Positions 28,635-37,894 are shown, counted from the first letter of the stretch. The stretch is DNA of 64,000 nt from Clostridium pasteurianum DSM 525 = ATCC 6013 (GCF_000807255.1 NZ_CP009268.1:2882384-2946383); one strand, 5' to 3'. Numbers and translations are program-made. The notes: generated by a model not told the origin, from the sequence alone.

Positions 28635-30029
28635 TTAAAAATATATATTTTTTAGCTGCAATAGAGCCTTTTTCAATGCCTGCTGATTATCAACACTAAT
28701 TTTGTTTCCTTGTAAAAAAAGATATTGAAGACGAGACATTTTTTTTAATGGATTTATATCGCTTATTTGATTGTTTTTTAGTTCAAGTATTTGTAAATTA
28801 GTTAAAGAATCTAGCCCACTTAAATTACTCAATTTATTGGAATTCAGTACAAGATTTTGTAATTTAACTAATCCCTTTAATGGTTTTACATCAGTTATAT
28901 TATTTCCTTCTAGATCAAGTTTAAATTGCAAATTAGTCAATTGGCTTAACGCGCTAATATCACTTATTTGATTATTTGATAAAATAAGACTATTTAACTT
29001 AGTTAAGTTATTTATACTGCTTATATCGTCTATTTCATTAGATTCCAAACTAATATCCTGTAAATTAGTTAAATTCTTCAATATACTTATATCTTTTATT
29101 TTATTAGACTCTAAATAAAGATACTGTAAGTTTTTTAAGTCTTTTAATGAACTTATATCGCTTATCTTATTTGATTGTAAATCAACACTGTATAAATTGC
29201 TTAATTCCTTTAATACATTAATATCACTTACTTCATTAAAATTTAAAGCAAGAGTTTTTAAATTAGATAACCCTTTTAGTGAATTAATATCATTTATTCG
29301 ATTTTTCTTCAATCCAAGAATCTGTAAGTTAGCTAACCCTTTTAGCGGACTTATATCACTTATTTGATTATTTTCAAGATAAATCGTCTCTAATTTAGTT
29401 AGATTTCCTATAGCATTTATATCTTTTATTTGATTTCTGCTTAAATTAAGTACTTGTAAATTTATTAAATTTTCTATACCGCTAATATCTTTTATATCTT
29501 GATAACTCGCAGATAAATTAGTAATATTTTTAACATCACTTTTATATAAATCACCTGTAGGTTTATGAATATTATACCTTATGTTTTGTTCTAAATTTTT
29601 GTCTTTAAAAGTTATTACTGTATCATTAACATCACGATCATTTACAGTTACGGTACAGACAGCTGTTTTATCTCCATCATCAGTAGTTGCTGTAATCTTT
29701 GCTGTGCCTTTCTGCAGGGCAGTTATAACTCCATCATAATCTACTTTTACTATATTAGGTGACGATGATGACCATGTAACAGCTTTATTTGTAGCATTAC
29801 TAGGCAATATAATTTCATTTAAAGCATATGTATTACCTATACTTAAGCTATATGTAGTTTTGTCAAAATTTATAGATGATACTTGAATATTCTTTTTATT
29901 TGTTACAGCTGCACTAGCTTTATCGCTAGAAACAATTTTATAAATAGGATAAATGCCAATGACCAGTAAAATAATAATAACTAAAACTATCTTCTTTTTA
30001 ACACTATTCAAATTTATGCCCCCATTCAT
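28635..30029 (-). CDS. Surface protein with Ig-like (BIG2) domain and leucine-rich repeats
   Basis: A 464-residue protein. It has a basic N-terminus and one membrane/signal segment (IVLVIIILLVIGIYPIYKI). A BIG2-type domain follows at about 45-130 (ATNKAVTWSSSSPNIVKVD, GTAKITATTDDGDKTAVC). About a dozen 22-residue internalin-type leucine-rich repeats then run from about 160 (pattern LTNLQxLxLxxNxISDIxxLxx). No sorting motif or cell-wall domain follows, so it is membrane-anchored or secreted. ATG 30029 has a weak ribosome site; TTG 30011, seven bases after GGGGG, is an alternative. Its leader contains the structured element at 30047-30192. Confidence 0.85.
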   Translation of the reverse strand: MNGGINLNSVKKKIVLVIIILLVIGIYPIYKIVSSDKASAAVTNKKNIQVSSINFDKTTYSLSIGNTYALNEIILPSNATNKAVTWSSSSPNIVKVDYDGVITALQKGTAKITATTDDGDKTAVCTVTVNDRDVNDTVITFKDKNLEQNIRYNIHKPTGDLYKSDVKNITNLSASYQDIKDISGIENLINLQVLNLSRNQIKDINAIGNLTKLETIYLENNQISDISPLKGLANLQILGLKKNRINDINSLKGLSNLKTLALNFNEVSDINVLKELSNLYSVDLQSNKISDISSLKDLKNLQYLYLESNKIKDISILKNLTNLQDISLESNEIDDISSINNLTKLNSLILSNNQISDISALSQLTNLQFKLDLEGNNITDVKPLKGLVKLQNLVLNSNKLSNLSGLDSLTNLQILELKNNQISDINPLKKMSRLQYLFLQGNKISVDNQQALKKALLQLKNIYF

Positions 30030-30046
30030 AATATTTAACCTGACTA

Positions 30047-30192
30047 ACTTGGCGTAAGTCTCCCACGCACTCTGTACAGTCCTCGCACCAAATTAAAATT
30101 TGGGTTCTCTACTTGCACTCTGTGAAAGTGATTCACACCAAATTAAAATTTGGGTTCTCTACTTTTCTTCAAGTGGGAGTTCGACGCCAAGT
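30047..30192 (-). ncRNA. Candidate structured leader RNA, copy B, with duplicated hairpin
   Basis: On the minus strand the element is closed by ACTTGGCGT/ACGCCAAGT (30047-30055 with 30184-30192), nine perfect pairs, then CTCCCAC facing GTGGGAG. Inside, a 48- to 50-base unit containing GTAGAGAACCC and the hairpin CCAAATT-TT-AATTTGG occurs twice (30067-30114 and 30115-30164). Copy A at 16601-16700 has one unit. The element ends about 18 bases before the LRR gene start and reads in the same direction, a typical riboswitch or leader position. No expression platform or known class was recognised. Confidence 0.6.
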
Positions 30193-30547
30193 AAGCCATG
30201 CATTTGCAGTTCTAAAATTCAGAGGGGGTAAAAGAATCCCCACCTGAATTAAGAACTTGTTTCAATTTTCTTTAATAACAGGCTTATTCTTAGATTGTCA
30301 TAATTGATGTGATTAATTAATTAAAATATAAAAAACTCGAATCTTAGTAAACATATATGTTAGCTGTAATTATATTACTTATATTTCCCAGTGTCAATAT
30401 ATAAGTAATATATTTAAAATAATTATAAAAATCACAATTAAAATCTCTATATAGCAAATTAAATTTATACATTTGGTAACCTGTGATACATATTTTTATC
30501 AATAAAAGGCTTATACTATGATTAAAGAATATAAAGAGGTGAAGATA
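30193..30547. other. AT-rich gap upstream of the cupin gene
   Basis: No gene seen. GAATTAAGAACTTG-type sequence near 30235-30260 partly complements TTCTAAAATTCAG at 30210-30224, so a hairpin may form upstream of the structured leader. The cupin promoter probably lies at about 30400-30520 but could not be assigned. Confidence 0.4.
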
Positions 30548-30883
30548 ATGAATAATTTAATAAAAAATATAGAATTTTCAAAGATAGTCAATCTAAAAGA
30601 ATTAGTATCTTATCAAGAAAGCCAGGTTATAAGCAGAACTATTGCGCAGACACCTAATGCAAATATTACTTTATTTTCACTAGATAAGAATGAAGGTATA
30701 AGTTCCCATGTCACTCCTGGAGATGCTATGGTCCAGATATTAGATGGAGAAGCTGAAATCACCATAGGTGACAATATATTTACGGTTAAAGAAGGAGAAA
30801 CTATAGTTATGCCTTCTAATATCCCACACGGTTTAGAAGCTCGTAAAAAATTTAAAATGCTGTTGACTGTAATAAAAAATTAA
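30548..30883 (+). CDS. Small cupin-domain protein
   Basis: A 111-residue single cupin. Motif 1 is SSHVTPGDAMVQILDGEAEI and motif 2 is EGETIVMPSNIPHGLEA, carrying probable metal-binding His residues. The start is ATG 30548, preceded by AAAGAGGTGAAG; an ATG at 30518 lacks a ribosome site. Function is unknown; small cupins of this type bind metals or small acids. Monocistronic, with its own terminator. Confidence 0.82.
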   Translation: MNNLIKNIEFSKIVNLKELVSYQESQVISRTIAQTPNANITLFSLDKNEGISSHVTPGDAMVQILDGEAEITIGDNIFTVKEGETIVMPSNIPHGLEARKKFKMLLTVIKN

Positions 30884-30902
30884 TTATGTATTTCAGATGC
30901 AT

Positions 30903-30940
30903 AAAAGGCATTCAATTCACAGATTGAATGCCTTTTTATA
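30903..30940 (+). terminator. Terminator of the cupin gene
   Basis: AAAAGGCATTCAAT (30903-30916) pairs with ATTGAATGCCTTTT (30923-30936) around a six-base loop, with the T-run overlapping the right arm. It may work in both directions, ending the NADH oxidase convergent transcript as well. Confidence 0.85.
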
Positions 30941-31021
30941 TAATTTTTATTATTAAAATTAATACAAGTCTACAGTCACAAGATTTCCTACTGTAAATAT
31001 TAATACCTTATTTTTATACTA

Positions 31022-32356
31022 TTACTTAGCACTCAATGCTGCCATAGTTATATAATTATAAGGCTGATTAAAATGAGGTAAGAAGAATATATCAAGAAGT
31101 TTTATCTTATCAATAGTAACTCCCTCTTCAATGGCCAAGGAGAACATATGAATACCCATGGAAATATCATAATATGAAGCCATCTCTGCCCCTAGTACTC
31201 TGCGGGATTCCCTATCATAGATAATACGAATTTTTACCTTTTCATTTTCTTCTTTAATAAAAGCCGGTTTTTGTAAATCTTCATACTGTGTATAAACTGG
31301 ATCAAATCCCGCTTTTTTTGCAGCTTTTAAATTAAGACCAGTAGACACCATCTTATATCCAAATATACATATTCCATTAGAACCTTGTACCCCTGCTGAT
31401 TCAATAGATGTACCACAAGCATTGTGTCCGGCTACTACACCGCTGCGTACTGCATTAGTTGCCAGTGCTATATAATTACTCTGTTTTATGACATTGCTAT
31501 ATACAGTAGCACAATCACCAATGGCGTATACATCTTTAATATTTGTTTCTTGATTAAGATTTACCTTATAAGCTCCATTTCCAATAGTATTAATTTTATC
31601 TTTACCAATATAACTATTTGGATAAAATCCTATACAAACAATTACTAAATCCACATCATACTCGCCTTTATCAGTGACAATACCCGTTACCTTAGTATCA
31701 CCCTTGATTTTCTTAACCATTTCATTGTAGTGTAATTCTACTCCATTGTCTTTTAAGATTTCATCCATGTCATGACTGAACCATTCATCATAATAACTTG
31801 AAAGACTAGTATCTGCCACATCAAATAATAGAGGTTGTTTATTACGACGTTTAATGGCTTCTGCAATTTCAACTCCAATATACCCTGCTCCTACTACTGC
31901 TACATTTTTAATTGAACCATCTTGAAGCAATTTATCAATTTTTTGACCATCCTGAAATAACTTCACATTTTCTACATTTTCTAAATCAACTCCAGGAATT
32001 TTAGGAATAATAGGAAGGGATCCTGTAGCCAAAATTAACTTATCATAACTTTCAACTATTTCTATGCCATTTTTATCTACCGCATAAACTTTCTTTTCTT
32101 GAAAATCCACATTTTTTACTTCTGCTTCCATATGTACCACAGCTTTTTTAGAAGCAAATATTTCTGGAGAACAATAAAATAGACCAGCAGTATCTTCTAT
32201 TTGTCTTCCAACATACAAAGCAGTACCACATCCTAAATAACTGATATTATTATTTCTATCGAAAATAACCAATTCATTTTCAGGATAGTTATCCAAAATA
32301 GTATTAGCTGCTGCAGTCCCAGCATGATTTGCACCTACCAAAACAATTTTGCTCAT
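31022..32356 (-). CDS. NADH oxidase (FAD-dependent, CoA-disulfide reductase family)
   Basis: A 444-residue flavoprotein with FAD-binding GANHAGTAAANT (8-19), the redox-active Cys43 in SYLGCGTALYVG, NAD-binding VVGAGYIGVEIAEA and the second FAD motif VYAIGDCATV. The single Cys matches water-forming NADH oxidase (Nox), which detoxifies oxygen at the expense of NADH. Length fits the family (about 445). AAAGGAGAG precedes the ATG. An upstream AT-rich gap (32357-32579) holds no other gene. Confidence 0.88.
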   Translation of the reverse strand: MSKIVLVGANHAGTAAANTILDNYPENELVIFDRNNNISYLGCGTALYVGRQIEDTAGLFYCSPEIFASKKAVVHMEAEVKNVDFQEKKVYAVDKNGIEIVESYDKLILATGSLPIIPKIPGVDLENVENVKLFQDGQKIDKLLQDGSIKNVAVVGAGYIGVEIAEAIKRRNKQPLLFDVADTSLSSYYDEWFSHDMDEILKDNGVELHYNEMVKKIKGDTKVTGIVTDKGEYDVDLVIVCIGFYPNSYIGKDKINTIGNGAYKVNLNQETNIKDVYAIGDCATVYSNVIKQSNYIALATNAVRSGVVAGHNACGTSIESAGVQGSNGICIFGYKMVSTGLNLKAAKKAGFDPVYTQYEDLQKPAFIKEENEKVKIRIIYDRESRRVLGAEMASYYDISMGIHMFSLAIEEGVTIDKIKLLDIFFLPHFNQPYNYITMAALSAK

Positions 32357-32579
32357 ATTAATCTCTCCTTTTACGCCTTATTAATAAACATTAATTATTA
32401 TTTAATAATTACAATTCTATGATAATAAGATATCATAATTATATTATTTAATCAATACTTAAAATAAATTTATAAAAATTTCAATATAAAATATATTGTT
32501 AAAACTGTTAAATTAATACTAATATTTTTAAGACATTAGCATTTAAGATTATCTTTTGAAATTTTATATAAAAAAATAC

Positions 32580-32613
32580 AAAAAAACAGATGTATTTTCA
32601 TAGAAAACACATC
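32580..32613 (-). terminator. Terminator downstream of the permease unit
   Basis: An 11-bp stem (32603-32613 with 32589-32599, one G-T pair) is followed on the minus strand by seven T. It directly follows the stop of the small reading frame at 32614. Confidence 0.8.
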
Positions 32614-32778
32614 CTAAATAAAAATTTTTTCAATACAAATAAGTTCAGGTGGATTATTTATTTGATTTGTAAAGCTAAGCTTCACCACATTATATTCTTT
32701 TTGATTTAAACCTGAAATAACTAATATTACCTCAACTGGATTTTTAATTTTCTCTTTAATTTTAAAGTATAAAATCAA
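32614..32778 (-). CDS. Possible 54-residue protein after the permease gene
   Basis: A short frame from TTG 32778, ending at the terminator. The sequence is protein-like (KNPVEVILVISGLNQKEYN, then KLSFTNQINNPPELICIEKIF), without a recognised family or a good ribosome site. It could be coupled to the permease, whose stop lies 12 bases upstream, or be a gene remnant. Confidence 0.35.
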   Translation of the reverse strand: MILYFKIKEKIKNPVEVILVISGLNQKEYNVVKLSFTNQINNPPELICIEKIFI

Positions 32779-32790
32779 ATTTGCTTATAT

Positions 32791-34176
32791 TTATTCTATT
32801 TTATGTAATTTAGCTGTATCCTTTGAGAAAGAAGGAACACTAACCTTACTATAAATCACCCAAAGCATTATAAACCATACAGGTGTTACAAATAGGGCCA
32901 CACGAGTCTCTTTATTAAGCGCCAATACAACTAAAACAAAAGCAATAAATGCTAAAATTACATAGTTGGCAATTGGGTAAAAGGGCATTTTGAATTTGCT
33001 CTTAGCCGCAAGTTCAGGATTAGCTTTGCGATATTTTAGATGACAGACAACTATAATAGCCCAAATAAATATAAAGCAGAATGTTGATACACTGGTAATA
33101 AGTACAAATACTCCTTCTGGCATAATATAGCTCAGGATAACTGAAATTAATATGACAGCTGCAGAGAATATTAAAGCATTAGAAGGCACTTTATGAGAAG
33201 TTAATTTTTCCATTGACTTAGGTGCATTATCTTCTTTGGCAAGAGAATAAACCATACGACTTGTACTGAATATACCGCTGTTACAAGCAGACGCAGCTGA
33301 TGTCAGTACAACAAAATTTATAATACTTGCTGCTGCTGCAATTCCCACTGCAGCAAATACCTGTACAAAGGGACTCTTAGCTGGATTAATTGAATTCCAT
33401 GGATATATACTCATAATAACAATAAGTGCCCCTATGTAGAAAATAATAATTCTAATTGGAATGTTATTAATGGCCTTTGGAATAACCTGTGCTGGATTTT
33501 CAGTTTCACCAGCTGTTAAACCAACCAATTCAATTCCAGTAAAAGCAAATACAACCATTTGGAAAGAAAGTATAAAACCACTTGCCCCATTTGGAAACCA
33601 ACCACCGTGATTCCAAAGATTTGAAAAACTAGATACACCAGCATTTGTAGAAAATCCTTTAACAATCATAAATATACCAATTATAATCAGCAATAAAATT
33701 GCAACAATTTTAATCAATGCAAACCAGAATTCCATTTCACCAAATAATTTTACTGCAGTAAGGTTCATAGCTAGTAAAATTAAAAGGAATATAAAGCTTG
33801 GAACCCATTGAGGTATACTTGGGAACCAGTACTGAATATAAAGTCCTGAAGCAGTTAAATCAGCCATAGCAAGTGAAATCCAGCAGAACCAATAGGTCCA
33901 TCCTGTAATAAATGCTGCTGTGTTTCCTAAATAATCATGTACAAAATCTACAAAAGAATGATAATTTAAATTGGAAAGCAATAATTCCCCAAGAGCACGC
34001 ATAATAAGGAAACAAATTGCCCCTGTTATGGTGTATGCAAATAAAATAGATGGACCAGCCAGATGAATGGATCTGCCTGCACCAAGAAATAATCCAGTTC
34101 CAATTGCACCTCCAATTGCAAGTAACTGAACATGACGATTTTTTAACCCTCTGGATAGATTTTCATTTTCCGACAT
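32791..34176 (-). CDS. Amino-acid permease (APC/AAT family), probable glycine/alanine transporter
   Basis: A 461-residue, 12-segment permease. The N-terminus LSRGLKNRHVQLLAIGGAIGTGLFLGAGRSI and FTGIELVGLTAGETENPAQVIPKAIN are AAT-family signatures, like CycA. A tandem glycine riboswitch lies in its leader, so glycine (or D-serine/alanine) is the likely substrate. The riboswitch-based substrate call is an inference; the sequence alone gives only an amino-acid:proton symporter. Confidence 0.87.
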   Translation of the reverse strand: MSENENLSRGLKNRHVQLLAIGGAIGTGLFLGAGRSIHLAGPSILFAYTITGAICFLIMRALGELLLSNLNYHSFVDFVHDYLGNTAAFITGWTYWFCWISLAMADLTASGLYIQYWFPSIPQWVPSFIFLLILLAMNLTAVKLFGEMEFWFALIKIVAILLLIIIGIFMIVKGFSTNAGVSSFSNLWNHGGWFPNGASGFILSFQMVVFAFTGIELVGLTAGETENPAQVIPKAINNIPIRIIIFYIGALIVIMSIYPWNSINPAKSPFVQVFAAVGIAAAASIINFVVLTSAASACNSGIFSTSRMVYSLAKEDNAPKSMEKLTSHKVPSNALIFSAAVILISVILSYIMPEGVFVLITSVSTFCFIFIWAIIVVCHLKYRKANPELAAKSKFKMPFYPIANYVILAFIAFVLVVLALNKETRVALFVTPVWFIMLWVIYSKVSVPSFSKDTAKLHKIE

Positions 34177-34324
34177 ATGTATTCCGCCTTTCTAATATTA
34201 CTACTGATAAATTCATGTCAATGTCACCTTTTTATGATTGAAGTAATACTAGACGTACAGTAAAATTGATTTAAGTAAGTACTTTTATAAGAAATGATAA
34301 GAAATATGCTGCCTTTTTCTTTTC

Positions 34325-34490
34325 CTTTTCCCTGTCCTTTTACCTGAGAGTTTTGCCGTACGACTTTCTCCTTCGGTGCTCATCAAGAGTCTCTCCAAGG
34401 TTTCATCTAATAGCAGTCATCTCTAATTAAATAGATACCTGAAAGATTTACTTCTTCGGTGAATGGATATAACCATAACTCTCCCGCTAT
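34325..34490 (-). promoter_or_regulatory. Tandem glycine riboswitch
   Basis: Read on the minus strand, aptamer 1 (about 34490-34436) has GCGGGAGAG, CACCGAAGAAG and TTTCAGGT. Aptamer 2 (about 34397-34330) has GGAGAGACTC, GCACCGAAGGAG, AAACTCTCAGGTA and AAAGGACAG. These are the conserved glycine-aptamer blocks, joined by a short linker as in the cooperative tandem form. It precedes the amino-acid permease by about 150 bases. Whether it acts as an on or off switch is not clear, since no strong terminator stem was seen. Confidence 0.9.
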
Positions 34491-34554
34491 CTTCATCTGA
34501 ATATTGAAATTTACCGTTATATATATTAATACATATCTAGTAAATTTGCAATGA

Positions 34555-35628
34555 TTAATTAATAATATCCATACTCATTAAACCTGATTTCATTGCTATC
34601 TTCCTTAAAAAAGTGTTGTACATAAATGGTGACTTGAGATGTTTCAATCTTATATTAATCCGTAGTTTATTGGTATTTCGATAATATTCAGCAATAATAC
34701 TATCAGGCCGCTTTTGTATTGCATTTGCTAATGCATATGCACTTTTAAATGAATAACTTAATCCCTCAGCGGAACTAGGACTAATCCAGCCAGCAGCTTC
34801 ACCAATTAATGGAATATTTGCTTTACCAAGACAAATCTGATCCAGTTTTTCAGGTCTCAATAAATAAGCACCATTTTTCTTTACACAGGGACCAAACTCA
34901 AACCCTCTCAAAATAAGCTTCTTTTTTAATGCCATAAATTTTTCATAGGGTTTATTCTTTGGCATAACTGCTGTTCCCAAAACAAGTAAATCATCCTTTG
35001 GAATTGTCCATGAATAAAAATCAGTGATATCATCATCAAATATGGAAGAGAAATATGGTAGATTACTATTCATTTTATAGTATTCTTGAATTGAAATATA
35101 TGTCTTGGGATTTCGTGAGTCTAATGAAATCTTTCTTCTTACAGTTGAAAAAGCTCCATCTGCACCTACCAAAACTTTTGTATAAATAGTACGTTCTTTC
35201 CCCTGTTCAAAATATTGCACCTTAATATTATTATCATTTGCTATTTCAAATCTTTTAAAGACTGCCTCACAAACTACTGTAACTTCAGGAGGAACCATTG
35301 AAACTAACCATTTATCAAATTTCTCTCGATGAACATTTATGTAGTGACGTTGATAATACTGTTCTATGTTATTCTGAATATCGATAGTTCTCACCGTAAA
35401 TAGCTGAGGCCCAACTAATATATCTTTAGGAATGCCTAGTCCAAACTTGGCTAGCATCTGCTGTGCATCCGGAGCAAGTAATCCACCGCAACATTTTTCA
35501 AAATTGCTTTTAGAATTCATATCTAGCAGTTGCCTTTTATCCATAATTAATATTTTTAATTTTTTACCAAGCAGTCTGGCTAAAGTGGCTCCGGCTGGTC
35601 CAGCTCCAACAATCACTATATCGTACAT
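34555..35628 (-). CDS. Geranylgeranyl reductase-family FAD oxidoreductase
   Basis: A 357-residue flavoprotein with N-terminal GAGPAGATLARLLGKK (FAD-binding GxGxxG), the FEKCCGGLLAPDAQQML Cys-containing segment, LVGADGAFSTVRR and IPLIGEAAGWISPSSAEGLSYSF. This is the geranylgeranyl-reductase-like group common in anaerobes. It probably reduces isoprenoid double bonds or acts on quinone/cofactor-like substrates; the substrate is unknown. AAGGAGG lies eight bases before the ATG. A broken XRE-type regulator gene is immediately upstream. Confidence 0.82.
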   Translation of the reverse strand: MYDIVIVGAGPAGATLARLLGKKLKILIMDKRQLLDMNSKSNFEKCCGGLLAPDAQQMLAKFGLGIPKDILVGPQLFTVRTIDIQNNIEQYYQRHYINVHREKFDKWLVSMVPPEVTVVCEAVFKRFEIANDNNIKVQYFEQGKERTIYTKVLVGADGAFSTVRRKISLDSRNPKTYISIQEYYKMNSNLPYFSSIFDDDITDFYSWTIPKDDLLVLGTAVMPKNKPYEKFMALKKKLILRGFEFGPCVKKNGAYLLRPEKLDQICLGKANIPLIGEAAGWISPSSAEGLSYSFKSAYALANAIQKRPDSIIAEYYRNTNKLRINIRLKHLKSPFMYNTFLRKIAMKSGLMSMDIIN

Positions 35629-35652
35629 TGAACTTTACCTCCTTATTAGGTA

Positions 35653-35845
35653 TTATTTTTTATTTTCGTAACTTTTGCCTTCTAAACTATCTCCAGACTA
35701 ACATTCTAGAGTCCTACAAATTGCCTCTAAAGTTGATAATCGAAGGGCTTTTGCCTTTCCATTTTTCAATATGGAAAGACTAGCCATGGTTATTCCAACT
35801 ATTTCTGAAAGTTAAGAAAATTATTGAAACTTGTTTGCGTTTCAT
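35653..35845 (-). pseudogene. XRE/YozG-type regulator remnant
   Basis: The minus strand encodes MKRKQVSIIF, then after a frameshift SEIVGITMASLSILKNG, KAKALRLSTLEAICRTLEC, an in-frame TAG where Gln is usual, and SGDSLEGKSYENKK to the stop at 35653. This is the pattern of the small Cro/CI-type YozG regulators (about 65-70 residues). Two lesions make it non-functional. It may once have regulated the flavoprotein gene next to it. Confidence 0.75.
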
Positions 35846-36032
35846 AAAAGCACCTTACTACTTTATTGTACTTTGATTTTAATATCATATTTATTGTTTG
35901 TCAATAAATTTTTATTAATTTAAATTATATATTTATTGTTCAAATTGATATTTCGATATTAGTGAACTCAATAGTAAAAGAAGACGCAACTTTGTAAAAC
36001 CAGATGCAATGTTTGTAATCAACAACTAAATA

Positions 36033-36112
36033 TTTGTAAATGAAATGCAGTTTTTGCACTCGAAAAGCCAGTTTTGTAAATGAAATGCAGTTTTTTTAAC
36101 CAAAATGCAGTT
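36033..36112. repeat. Subterminal repeats in the left end of the IS30 element
   Basis: A 23-base string containing GTAAATGAAATGCAG occurs at 36033-36055 and again at 36073-36095, a 40-base period. Partial copies of ATGCAGTTT or ATGCAATG occur at 36004-36012 and 36104-36112. Such arrays could be transposase-binding sites. Confidence 0.65.
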
Positions 36113-36253
36113 TGATTTTCCTACTTTTCTGCTGTATCATAATAGAAAACTGCAAGCCAAAGGGAGGTCGATTCCCTCTCGATTTTTTTGTAATCGGAGA
36201 ATCCACCCCTGTTTAGCTTCTGTATGAATTGCTGGCGGCGCAGTTTTATCGTT

Positions 36254-37552
36254 TTATTTTTTGAGAAGAACTGGCTTTAACATGATGTCACTGGCTGCAA
36301 CTGGTGCACATCTAAGTTTTGTTAAAACTTCTTCTCCGTGATAAAAGCTGAACGTTTCGTATGGGCTACGGTTGTTCAGCTTTTTTCTTTTGTATGAGTT
36401 GATATGGTTCATCATCAGACTGATATCTTCTTGCGTCAGGCTATTAAAACTAGTTCCTTTAGGAAGAACCCTACGTATCAGTTCATGGTTTACCTCAATC
36501 GCTCCTTTTTGAAACGGACTTCCCGCATCACAGTAAAACACATGGGTTCTTAAACCAAACCGTGGTCCAGGACGATACTCGATTGCTTTTGGGTTGGAAA
36601 ACTCGCTGCCGTTATCTGTTAGGATAATAGGAAACAGTTTTCGAAAAAGTTCCTCACCAAGATCTTTTTCAAGCATGTTGAATATATCAATCACGGATTG
36701 GGAGGTATTTGCATCACGCAGGAATGCCAGCATTAAGCTGCTTTCCACAAAGTGAATAGTAAGAATACATTTTCCACCTTTGGTTCCAATCACAGAATCC
36801 ATCTGTACCACCGATATATCTGGATTCTTATTCAGAAAAACATTGAAGTCTTCGTAATTACGTCCAATACGACAACCTTTATCTACCTTGAATTCCGGCT
36901 TTTTATAACGTTCGCGGAATTTAACTTTGCGAGGAAGATCAATGTTGCGTACATCAAACAGGCAGGCGTCTATATAGTTGTAAATAGTTTTCTCACTACA
37001 CATAAGTTCATCTTCATGCGTAACGTATATTTGATGAACAGATTGACCGTTTTTAACCAGTGGAGAAATAATAGCGTTTAGTCTTGCTATTTCATCTTCA
37101 GAAACACATAAACCGCTTCTTGCTTCCGATATTACTTCTGAAGCTTTGATATGGGCATGTTCTGCATCATAAATATTTTTGAGTAATGTGCATTTGCCAA
37201 GGCTTTCACAGCCATTACACACATATGGGACACGAAATCTGGCAGTACATATTTCTTCTATGAAATCATCGCATCTTGCATTGCACTGAGCACACAGCTT
37301 ACAGTAGGCCGCCGATTTTCTAGAGCAGTCATTGCCACAGATATTCTTCTTTCTACAGTTAAAACGGTTCTTGCAAGTATTATAAGGGAAACCAGGATAA
37401 CCTGTAGCAACTTCAGAGCTGTTTTTACGTACTTCTCTGGAAATCGTAGTTGGATTCTTATCTAATCTGCGACTGATTTCTTTAAATGAAAGACTTTCTT
37501 TCAGATGTTTCTGTAACTCAAGTCTTTCTTCATAAGTAAAAAATTTAGACAT
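36254..37552 (-). CDS. IS30-family transposase
   Basis: A 432-residue DDE transposase. The N-terminal helix-turn-helix reads YEERLELQKHLKESLSFKEI then SRRLDKNPTTISREVRKNS. A Cys-rich zinc-finger-like stretch lies at about 60-125 (CRKKNICGNDCSRKSAAYC). The catalytic triad is in VVQMDSVIG, ILTDNGSEFSNP and FQKGAIEVNHELIRR. All catalytic residues are present and the frame is uninterrupted, so the element may be active. GGAGG precedes the ATG. Confidence 0.93.
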   Translation of the reverse strand: MSKFFTYEERLELQKHLKESLSFKEISRRLDKNPTTISREVRKNSSEVATGYPGFPYNTCKNRFNCRKKNICGNDCSRKSAAYCKLCAQCNARCDDFIEEICTARFRVPYVCNGCESLGKCTLLKNIYDAEHAHIKASEVISEARSGLCVSEDEIARLNAIISPLVKNGQSVHQIYVTHEDELMCSEKTIYNYIDACLFDVRNIDLPRKVKFRERYKKPEFKVDKGCRIGRNYEDFNVFLNKNPDISVVQMDSVIGTKGGKCILTIHFVESSLMLAFLRDANTSQSVIDIFNMLEKDLGEELFRKLFPIILTDNGSEFSNPKAIEYRPGPRFGLRTHVFYCDAGSPFQKGAIEVNHELIRRVLPKGTSFNSLTQEDISLMMNHINSYKRKKLNNRSPYETFSFYHGEEVLTKLRCAPVAASDIMLKPVLLKK

Positions 37553-37894
37553 ATATCCTCCATTCTGCCACCAACGTTTTAAGGATAAATCTCTGATAAA
37601 AATAATGCAACAAAAAAGACTGGCTCATCACCAATCTTTTTGTAAGCCAGGATGCAACCTCCTGAGCATATATATTTAATCAAAAATTTTATAACTCAAA
37701 TAGAGTTGAAGGGTTGCAATTCGATTTACAATTGAGGTCGATATTAGTGATTTTAAAATAATATCCTTTAAATTTTATAAATTAAACTATTCAGTTATTT
37801 ATGATTATCATCATTAATATATAGCCTAATATAAAAATAAATATTATACTTTAAATATAAAAATATTCAGTAAAAGATTAAGGAGGAAAAAAAT

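Larger units (their letters stand above)
35966..37737 (-). mobile_element. IS30-family insertion sequence, about 1.77 kb
   Basis: The element carries one intact IS30 transposase. Ends 35966-35994 and 37709-37737 are imperfect inverted repeats (19 of 29 positions, core CTCAAT-N-GTAAA and GCAAC). A 13-base direct repeat, TCGATATTAGTGA, flanks it exactly (35953-35965 and 37738-37750). Long noncoding ends (about 290 and 185 bases) hold short repeats and hairpins. It is inserted between the XRE remnant and the esterase gene. Confidence 0.85.
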
